Positions 55,206 through 64,000 of a stretch of DNA of 64,000 bases are shown piece by piece. Origin of the DNA: Sabethes cyaneus. Lineage: Eukaryota; Arthropoda; Insecta; Diptera; Culicidae. Each line of letters starts with the position of its first letter. The first letter of the stretch is position 1. The stretch spans positions 6,604,001 to 6,668,000 of the forward strand of contig NC_071354.1 in assembly GCF_943734655.1 (NCBI RefSeq), written 5' to 3'. The notes below the pieces were generated by a model, which saw only the letters and a list, made by a program, of their open reading frames with translations, did no database searches and was not told the origin of the DNA. The position numbers were made by a program, and so were the translations under genes.

Positions 55206-58200
55206 TTATATTCTATAACGATAGTTTTTATTGCAATCAACGGAAAGGACTGTAGGGAAAGTAGTGAAACAAAGATGTTGATAGAATCCAAATAGAATGG
55301 GGCCAGGCGTGAAGGGCAGAGAGCGCAAAATTAGGTAAGGGAGGGCCATTGAAGCAACGCTTATTAAGTATGGGTCATATACACGCAAATTTGTTTGCGC
55401 TGCTGGTGTTCTTCTGATTCTATTTTTGCAATATTGGATACATAAACCACTATAAGGGTGTAATAAAACCTTCAATGTTACTTGAGATACAATTTGTCAA
55501 ATAAGTCAAACACATGTTAAATAACAAATAATTATCAAACATAACTACATCACTGCATCAGTAAAAATAATTATGAAATTCCCTCAATACATCATAATTT
55601 ACTCGGAACCCCCTCGGGCAGAACATTCACTGAATCGCTCGAAGAAATTGGTTTCATAATTTAACCAGGTATCAATGGGTTCCCTTCTCAACCGCTGACA
55701 CAACTGCTTAAGTAACCACTGAGACCGTCGCTCGTAGGTAATGAAGTGGGTATCAATTTTCACCTCAACACCTGACGGGCGCTGCAGCGGCCGAGATGAA
55801 GAAAGGCCGTGACGCGACGGTGCGTGAAAGTATTCCATTCAGAGATTCAGACAGACATTATCCCACCGACGGACGCCGACGCGACAGGCTCGGGGGGCGC
55901 GGCAGCGCCGGTCGTTGGACGCAAGTAGACGACGCCGAATAACCTAGAGCCCTTCTAACCCTTTCGGTTTGTCTGCCTGTACAGACAGTGCAGAAAAAAC
56001 AAAACAAAACAAAACAAACCCACGGCTTCGGCATGCTACTGAATTTGATCTGAGTTGCGCCTACTTTGATGATGGCGGCGCAGCAGCCGCCGCGCCGCAC
56101 TAATGTTGTAACTCGGCTGCTGCTGCAGTGGGAAAAGTTTGTCGTGTGCACGTGCTCTGAAGGGAAAAACAAAGTGTCGGTAGGTAATAAAGTGCATTAG
56201 CAAATGCCGACGAAATCGAAAGCTACCACACCGCGCCGGCTTGACGCCCGTGACGGGCGAGCGGGGGTGTGGTAGATGGTGATAACGTGGATAATGAGAT
56301 AGCGTAACAATTAGACGAACATTTCTTGTTGGGTTTGTGTTTTTCGTTTCGATATCGTGCCGCATCTGATGGCAACTTTTCACAGTCGTTGAGCCGATTG
56401 ATTAGTACCTTTTGTTGCACTTTTTTTTCTCTCTCGCCATTACAAGCCGACAAATTGATTAACGATGGCGCGTGAGACGTGCCTCGGTAACGGACGGTAT
56501 TAATTAATAAACAATTCCGTGGAATGCAGTGCAGGATCATCTGCGTGTGCGGTATCGAAAAGCAACGAAACGCGATTGGAAATGAATGTAAACATGATGG
56601 GATTTGTCGGATTAAAATCAAAGTTCAACAACACGCGGAATTTGACCGATCGAAGCAAGCAAGTCATTGCTCGCATGTGTAACACTGACACTGAACTGGG
56701 CTCTGAACTGACCAGCAGCAACCGCCTGCTGATTAGCTCGTGCTTTAATAATAATTGGCTACATGAGGCGAGGTAAAATAAACTGAGAGGAAACAAAAAA
56801 TAACGTAATAATCATTAAATAAACGGATCTCGATTGTGCACTGCTTTACGGATGATTGATTGCCAGCCAGGAAAATCCGCAGAAAGTGTTAAACCACATT
56901 AAAGAAATGACGGCTCTGACAGACGGCGATTCGTGCTGTTAGCAAACATTTTTCACCAAAACTGAAAATAATTTGCATGGTTAATTGGGTGGGAAAACCA
57001 CCCCATCCCATCCATCGAAGCCGAACGACGGACCGTTGCATAAACAGTTCACAACGCGTTTTTCGGCTGTGCACAGCAGAAATTTGGCCGTCATTTCGTT
57101 CTGTGACCTTTTCATTTTTAATGTCTTTCTTTATGGTCATGTTTATGGTTCCAAACTTAACAGCTAATTGTACGCTCTAGTCATTCGGCAACAACGACGA
57201 TGGTTGGTTTGGTTTGTTCAACTTTACGCGAACAGCGACTCTCCCTTTCGAAGCCATCTGTGTGTGTGGTGTGTGATGCCATGCGCGATCCTGCCCAAAC
57301 ATGACAGCTATGTTTCATCTAGCAGGCCGCCACGCACCACCGCACCGCACCACCTACTGCGATATCATCGGAACAACCATCAGATTGCAAAAAAATTTCA
57401 ACACCCTGCAAACGGTTGGATAGTTTCCACCGGCGGGCGCGGTGTGTGGCGGCCAGAGGAAAAGCTCGGTGAACTGAGATCGACATTTTTTCGTCGCTCA
57501 TTTCATTCAACAACTAGGTACACCCTTCTAGGCGCAACGATTTCGCTTTCGCAGTTGTTTATGTTTCTCTGGTTCAACTTGATTTAGCCACTCTGGCCAC
57601 ATTTAGCTGGCAACCTGTTTGAATCACGGTGCTGCTGCTGCTGCTGATTCGTATGGGCCACCACCCGAGCCCGAACCGAGAGGCGGATGTGATTCAGCAG
57701 CACAGCAGCAGCAGCAGCTTTTTATGCTATTTCATGTGTGAATGACTCGGACCGGTCATTCTATTCGCAGGTACCGACCGAGAATGCTAACTACAAAGTT
57801 TCGCTTTTGTGAATTTGAATTTCAGTTTCGCTTTTAAAGCGGCATACATAATCGACCGAATAGTGAAATCTTTTGTTTCATTAATCGTACACACCGGAGC
57901 GTGTTTATTTATTATAATTTGCTCTTCCTGACCGGTTCGGAACCTCAGTCCGCAGCAACTAGAGCGAAGCGGTGTCCCCCAATGTCAGCTTTTATTACAC
58001 GTCGCGTCAATTTTCGCCGCTCGGCACGGCACGCATGCAATGACGGATACGGCAAAGCATGCTCTGATTGTCAGCGAACGGCACAGAGAGAGCTGAGAAA
58101 TTTATGTCCTACCTCCATCAAACTTTCGGATCTATCAAAAACTCCAAAATTAACAACCGATTTAGGTGGCTTCCTACTGTGCTTCGGATTAACGTTCATT

Positions 58201-59261
58201 CATCTTCTAAAATATCAAACGACCTTCTCGCCTTTCTCCAGCGAAAAGAGCGACAAGAAAATCGCATAATTTTTATTCCCATCACATTATCGTTGTCAGC
58301 TTAGCGACGACGTCGTCGTCGTTGTCACCGGAGTCTTCAGCAAGCGGGCGCCCGACGAAAAAGGAAAAGTCGTCGTCGCCTCCAATCGCGAACGAAACCA
58401 CATCCAGCGAAGACGAAGACGACAACCATTAGCAGCAACTAGGTATAGTGATGCTGTGTTGCGGAATTGGTTTACTGAATTGTTATGATGGCGGTTGGTT
58501 TCGCCACCACGCGATTGTTTACGGTATTTACGGTTGCGTAACGATGGCGATGGCAGCATCATCTCTCCGAAAAACCATCCTAACCTCGCTTTCTTCGATC
58601 GCTCCGGAAACCGGTCGGTCGTGACTAAAATTTAGGAAACGATGATGGTTCGAAAATTCAATCTTCCGCTTTGCGTTTGCGGGTGTTGCAAAGTGCAGCT
58701 ATAAACGACACCAAGTGGAGGAAACTCACAGCCGCCTCTGATGCAATGTCGATTTTTTTTTCGCTTCTCTTCCGAACGTGACTTTTTCCTGACCCTGTTG
58801 GGGGTTGTTGGCAGCCTTGGCTGACTGAAGGGTGCAAAAATAAACATCGTAATACGGGTGTTAACTTGTGGCTAACCGTCTGCCTTTGCGCATTTGGATG
58901 GAAAAAGCTATCGGCTCACGGCTCGCGGTTGAAAATGCGAAAATATTACCGATTTTCGCACGACGACGACTCTCTGTAATTTAAATTTACACTTTTTTTC
59001 TGCACTTTTATTGCCACAGACCGAGTGGTTTGCCTTTCACTGACATAAAACGGTAATGCCGAGACTAAGCTTTGGTTTTGACTTATTACGCAGAGAGAGC
59101 ACAAAGTCTGATAAAGGTGCTTCCGCACCATGATGTATTTCTCAATTGAAACTGAACGACTAGAGTTGTTAATATTTGCTGACTATTACATTAGTTTCTG
59201 CAATTACCACAGGCGATAAAATGTGCATTTAAATGAGAAAAATATGACGGTCAATGAAGAC
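55206..59261. other. Non-repetitive region, no gene recognised
   Basis: Richer in GC than the surroundings, with runs such as CTGCTGCTGCTGCTG (57631), CAGCAGCAGCAGCAG (57703), an (AAAAC)n at 55998 and GACGACGTCGTCGTCGTTGT (58305). Many short open stretches on both strands, none with a known domain. It could hold leader exons or control elements of a gene outside the window, but no signal proves it. Confidence 0.4.
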
Positions 59262-59809
59262 TAGGGTAGATGATCCATTAGTTGCGCCACTAAGCACAAT
59301 ATAACTTCATTTTGCTTGTTTATTGAAGTATATGCTTCAATTAATGCTTGTGGGATATAAATTTATCAAATACAAGGTATTTGTCACAAGGCAAGACAAT
59401 TGCTTTCGTTGTACGAGAAGCTTTATAAAGACAAAATGAATTTTCCGATTCAATTATATTATACCAACAGTTGCGCTAATGTTTCCTTAATTAAGTTTGA
59501 TGTTCCTTTAATTGTGTTATTCCATATACATTGCTAGGTTGCTAAGTGAAAAAACATCGTAGCAAAACTATAGATGAGCGCCTATAGTTGTGCGCTCCAA
59601 CTGCGCGTTAGATTTTGGAAAATTGGCATTTTAGCGAATAATGCTTTAATTTTAGATGGTGTAGTCTAACTACCAATACTTCTAAAAGTCTGTTTTATAT
59701 AATGAATGTAATTGTTTTATCTAAAATGCTACGGTGACGAAAATTTGTATTAATAATGAATAGTAGCGCAACTATTGGTACTACCACAACTATTGGATCA
59801 ACTACCCTA
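59262..59809. mobile_element. TA-flanked TIR element (MITE), copy 2
   Basis: Same ends and interior as 4533-5016, same orientation, TA at both borders. It has an extra stretch of roughly 64 bp around 59541-59610 (CTAAGTGAAAAAACATCGTA ...) that copy 1 lacks, so it is 548 bp long. Confidence 0.75.
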
Positions 59810-60249
59810 TGTGATAAAACAAATGTGGAACAAAAATCAAAGCAAGAGACTCAGTCGCCGAGTTGAAATGTTAAGTTGGAAACGATTTTCCATCCATCCG
59901 CTTCTCTGTCTTTCTGACATTTCATTCATTTATTTTAAACCAATTTTCGACCGTATTTGAATAAAATTTAACAAAAAAGTAGCCAGTCAAGTGCTGTGAA
60001 TTTTCTATTTATATTTTTCTAAGTCGTCTAATGTGACATTCAGTAAGTTTCGTTTTGAAGTTTTGCTGCAGACAAACTTTAGTATAGAGTTCTCCGTTCT
60101 TCGTCATTGGTTATCTTTCATATCTCGTGCATTGTCACTCGTTTTATTTTGGTTTTCAGTTTTTGGCCGTGAATTGCCGGTCACCGACTTTCCGACTTCT
60201 ATTTTCAGTTTTCAGTTTCCGACTTGTGATCTCCGATTTTTGAGTGTGG

Positions 60250-62330
60250 AAGTATCCCTCAAGCTTTCCAGTAATTTTTCCATAGCCTTTCATCAGTTTT
60301 TCGGTATTCTTCCAGCAGCTTTCCAGAAATTGTCCAACAATTTTTCAGCAGTCTTACAACAATCTTCTAGCTGTTTCCTAGCAGATTTTAGATAGCCTTT
60401 CTGGTGTCTTTCACCCAATCAGCTTGTGGCAATCTTTCAATAGTCTTTCAGCAGTCTTTCAACAATCTCCCTCCAGGACGGTATTGCAACAGTCTTGCAG
60501 CTTTTTTCCAGTAATTTTCTGACAGACTTTCGGCAGACTTCCAGTAATCTTTCAGCAGTCTTATAGCAATCTTTCAGCATTTTCCAACAGTTTTCAATTA
60601 GTTTTTTTGCAGGTTTTCAGCAATTTTACAATGCATTTTCCAGCAGTTTTCTGACAGTCTTCCAGCTGTCTTCCATGGCATTTTCCAGCAGTGTTCCAGC
60701 ACAGTCCTTCGACAGTTTTCCAACAATATCTCAACAGTCTTCTCGCATTTTTCTAGTTGTTGTCCTGCAGTCTATCAAAAATCTTACAGCAGTTTTACTG
60801 CTGTTTTCTAGCTGATTTTGGGGTAGCTGTTGTCTTTTAGCCAGTTTTCAACAGTTATTCAACAGTCTTCCAGCAGGTTTTCGGCGCTCTTCCAGCTGTC
60901 TCACATTGCATTTTACAGCAGTGTCCCATCAGTCCTCCGACAGTTTCTAACAGAATCCTGCCCGAATTCCGGAATTGTTGTTGTTTTCTAACAATCTTCC
61001 AGCAGTCAATTTTTCATTTGTTTTGCAGCAGTCTTCCAGCAACTTTCTATAAGTATGAAAATTTTTGACAGTCTTTCACTAGACTGCACTCAACTGGTTT
61101 TAAAGCAGACTTACAGCAGTCTTCCAGCTGTCTTACAGGTCTTTTGGCTGATTTTTAGCACTCTTCCAGCGCTTTTCCAGCTGTTTCCTAGTAGTTTTTC
61201 AACAACGCAATCTTCCAATAGCCTTTCAGCATTCTATCAATAATCTTACAGCAGCTCTTCGGCAGTCTTTCTGCATTCTTCCAACAGTCATCTAGCAGCT
61301 TTTCAGAAATTTTCCGAAAGTATTCCAGTAGTTTTCCATCAGACTTTCTTCCAGTTCCAATAGTTTTTCGACCGTCCTCTAGCTGTCTTTTAATGATCTT
61401 ACAGTAGTTTTTCTGTTACTTTCCAGCAGATTTTAACAGATTCTCGCGTTAATTTTCAAAAGGACCTAGGTAACAATGAGCGATTCCCTTAGTGCCTCTT
61501 CTCTTTCGCTTGCCACGGCAATCCAAATGCACTTTAACACGTAATAATCAGAAGAGAGCGACGCCAAAGAGAACCTCTCAATGTTACTTAAGTTCTTTTG
61601 AAAAGTTACACGAGTATTCGCATTTGCTGTCTTCCAGAAGTTTTACGGCAGTTTGTCAGCAACGTTCAAGCAGTGTTTCAAACTTCTTAAAACAGTCTTC
61701 AAACATTTTTTTTCAGCAGTTTTTCAATCGTCTTCAGCTTTCAGCAGCGTTTCAGCAGTCTTTCAGTTGTCTTCTTTCGATAGTCTAATAGCAGTCTTAC
61801 AGCAGTCTTTCAGTTATCTTCCAGCTTTCTTCCAACAGTCTTCCAGCCGTTCAGCCGATCGTCTCAAAAGTCTTTCAATTTTTTAAAAGCAGTCTTCCAA
61901 TAATTTTCTAGAAGTTTGTCAATAATCTGTCAACAAACGTGTAGCAACTTCCTGTAATTTAATAGCAGCTTTCGGTTAGTCCACCACTAGTTTCTCTGCT
62001 GTCTTTCAGAAATTTCCCAACAGTCTTCGAGCAGCATCTCAACAATCTCACAGTATTTTTCCAGCAAGTTCCCAGCAGTTTTTGACAGTCTTCCAGTAAT
62101 CTTCCAATGGACTACTTTCAACTGTTTTTAAACAGACTTATAGTAGTCCTCCGGCTCTCTCACAGATCTTTCTAGTGTTTTTTGGTATTCTTCCAGCAGT
62201 TTCCGAGTCCTTCAGAAGTCCATCAACTGTCTTACGGCAGACCCCTAGCAGTTTTTCGGCAGACTTCTAGCAGTTTTGTCGTCATCTTCCAGCGGTCTTT
62301 CGAGGTTCTATCGATAATCGTACTGCAAGC
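60250..62330 (+). repeat. Degenerate 11-bp satellite (CAGCAGTCTTN)n, inverse orientation
   Basis: CAGCAGTCTTC, CAGCAGTCTTT, CCAGCAGTTTTC and related words at 11-bp steps, the reverse complement of the block at 52100-55205. Interrupted by the MITE at about 61444-61614. Confidence 0.85.
61444..61614. mobile_element. MITE, copy 2 of the family at 32573-32815
   Basis: Left CTCGCGTTAATTTTCAAAAG GACCTAGGTAACA, right inverted CTCGTGTAACTTTTCAAAAG; the interior words CTTCTCTTTCGCTTGCCACG and GACGCCAAAGAGAA match copy 1. Inserted inside the 11-bp satellite. Confidence 0.65.
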
Positions 62331-64000
62331 TTTGTCTTTCTGTCTTTCCGTCTTTCTGTCTTTCTGTCTTTTTGTCTTTCTGTCTTTCTGTCTTTCTGTC
62401 TTTCTTTCTGTCTTTCTGTCTTTCTGTCTTTCTGTCTTTCTGTCTTACTGTCTTTCTGTCTTTCTGTCTTTCTGTCTTTCTGTCTTTCTGTCTTTCTGTC
62501 TTTCTGTCTTTCTGTCTTTCTGTCTTTCTGTCTTTCTGTCTTTCTGCCTTTCTGCCTTTCTGCCTTTCTGTCTTTCTGTCTTTCTGTCTTTCTGTCTTTC
62601 TGTCTTTCTGTCTTTCTTTCTGTCTTTCTGTCTTTCTGTCTTTCTGTCTTTCTGTCTTTCTGTCTTTCTGTCTTTCTGTCTTTCTGTCTTTCTGTTTTTC
62701 TGTCTTTCTTTCTGTCTTTCTGTCTTTCTGTCTTTCTGTCTTTCTGTCTTTCTGCCTTTCTGCCTTTCTGCCTTTCTGCCTTTCTGTCTTTCTGTCTTTC
62801 TGTCTTTCTGTCTTTCTGTCTTTCTGTCTTTCTGTCTTTCTGTCTTTCTTTCTGTCTTTCTGTCTTTCTGTCTTTCTGTCTTTCTGTCTTTCTGTCTTTC
62901 TGTCTTTCTGTCTTTCTGTCTTTCTGTCTTTCTGTCTTTCTTTCTGTCTTTCTGTCTTTCTGTCTTTCTGTCTTTCTGTCTTTCTGTCTTTCTGTCTTTC
63001 TGTCTTTCTGTCTTTCTGTCTTTCTGTCTTTCTGTCTTTCTGTCTTTCTGTCTTTCTTTCTGTCTTTCTGTCTTTCTGTCTTTCTGCCTTTCTGCCTTTC
63101 TGTCTTTCTGTCTTTCTGTCTTTCTGTCTTTCTGTCTTTCTTTCTGTCTTTCTGTCTTTCTGTCTTTCTGTCTTTCTGTCTTTCTGTCTTTCTGCCTTTC
63201 TGCCTTTCTGCCTTTCTGTCTTTCTGTCTTTCTGTCTTTCTGTCTTTCTGTCTTTCTGTCTTTCTTTCTGTCTTTCTGTCTTTCTGTCTTTCTGTCTTTC
63301 TGTCTTTCTGTCTTTCTGTCTTTCTGTCTTTCTGTCTTTCTGTCTTTCTGTCTTTCTTTCTGTCTTTCTGTCTTTCTGTCTTTCTTTCTGTCTTTCTGTC
63401 TTTCTGTCTTTCTGCCTTTCTGCCTTTCTGTCTTTCTGTATTTCTGTCTTTCTGTCTTTCTTTCTGTCTTTCTGTCTTTCTGTCTTTCTGTCTTTCTTTC
63501 TGTCTTTCTGTCTTTCTGTCTTTCTGTCTTTCTGTCTTTCTGTCTTTCTGTCTTTCTGTCTTTCTGTCTTTCTGTCTTTCTGTCTTTCTGTCTTTCTGTC
63601 TTTCTGTCTTTCTGTCTTTCTGTCTTTCTGTCTTTCTGTCTTTCTGTCTTTCTTTCTGTCTTTCTGTCTTTCTGTCTTTCTGCCTTTCTGCCTTTCTGTC
63701 TTTCTGTATTTCTGTCTTTCTGTCTTTCTGTCTTTCTTTCTGTCTTTCTGTCTTTCTGTCTTTCTGTCTTTCTGTCTTTCTGTCTTTCTGTCTTTCTGTC
63801 TTTCTTTCTTTCTGTCTTTCTGTCTTTCTGTCTTTCTGTCTTTCTGTCTTTCTGTCTTTCTGTCTTTCTGTCTTTCTGTCTTTCTGTCTTTCTGTCTTTC
63901 TGTCTTTCTGTCTTTCTGTCTTTCTGTCTTTCTGTCTTTCTGTCTTTCTGTCTTTCTGTCTTTCTGTCTTTCTGTCTTTCTGTCTTTCTGTCTTTCTGTC
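62331..64000 (+). repeat. (TTTCTGTC)n satellite, runs off the window
   Basis: 8-bp units for at least 1670 bp, with TTTCTGCC variants in clusters (about 62547, 62750, 63084, 63191, 63415, 63680) and occasional 4-bp TTTC insertions. A rare TTTCTGTA variant occurs in the same context at about 63437 and 63705, pointing to internal duplication. Confidence 0.95.

Noticed and set aside
55206..59261. Several arginine-, serine- and proline-rich open stretches
   Set aside because: Overlapping on both strands, no shared domain, no splice signals that extend them.

Overview
The window is eukaryotic, almost certainly from a mosquito, most likely a culicine. The reasons are GT-AG introns of about 60 bp typical of Diptera, a protein-coding gene very close to the fly glycosyltransferase Pgant9, a tRNA-derived SINE of mosquito type, and dense decayed RTE-like, jockey/CR1-like and Bel-Pao retroelements, terminal-inverted-repeat (TIR) elements and satellite DNA. 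Nothing prokaryotic is present. The species call is inference.

The one gene I can fully reconstruct lies on the minus strand from 34260 down to 13601. It encodes a polypeptide N-acetylgalactosaminyltransferase of 658 or 660 residues: a Golgi type II membrane protein with a GT27 catalytic domain and a C-terminal ricin-type lectin domain. Eight or nine coding exons join in frame at GT-AG sites. Two adjacent phase-0 exons, 25184-25074 and 24767-24663, both encode the alpha repeat of the lectin domain and look like alternatives to each other. This is the organisation known for Drosophila Pgant9A/9B. Five catalytic exons are packed into about 1.4 kb, while intron 1 (7.2 kb) and the last intron (about 11 kb) are swollen with mobile elements.

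Layout. 1-4372: RTE-like LINE remains, minus strand. 4533-5016: a TA-flanked TIR element whose sister lies at 59262-59809. 5040-5796: methionyl-tRNA synthetase pseudogene. 5935-8010: LINE fragments. 9392-10765: a 1.37-kb TIR element. 11.7-13.6 kb: probable 3' UTR of the transferase. 14-24.6 kb (last intron): RTE and jockey fragments, a 2-kb element built around a 143-bp hairpin-forming tandem repeat, a (TC)62 microsatellite, and a nest of at least five insertions within one another. 26.7-33.8 kb (intron 1): Bel-Pao pol fragments, LINE fragments and small TIR elements. 34.3-49 kb: upstream region, mostly decayed transposons and unassigned DNA, with a SINE and a few unassigned open frames. 49-55.2 kb and 60.2-64 kb: satellite DNA (a 7-bp array of about 177 copies, an 11-bp degenerate repeat in both orientations, an 8-bp array running off the window). 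55.2-59.2 kb: non-repetitive DNA with no recognisable gene.

Only the glycosyltransferase looks like a working gene. All transposon reading frames seen are truncated, frameshifted or interrupted. Coordinates of decayed elements are approximate unless target-site duplications are given.
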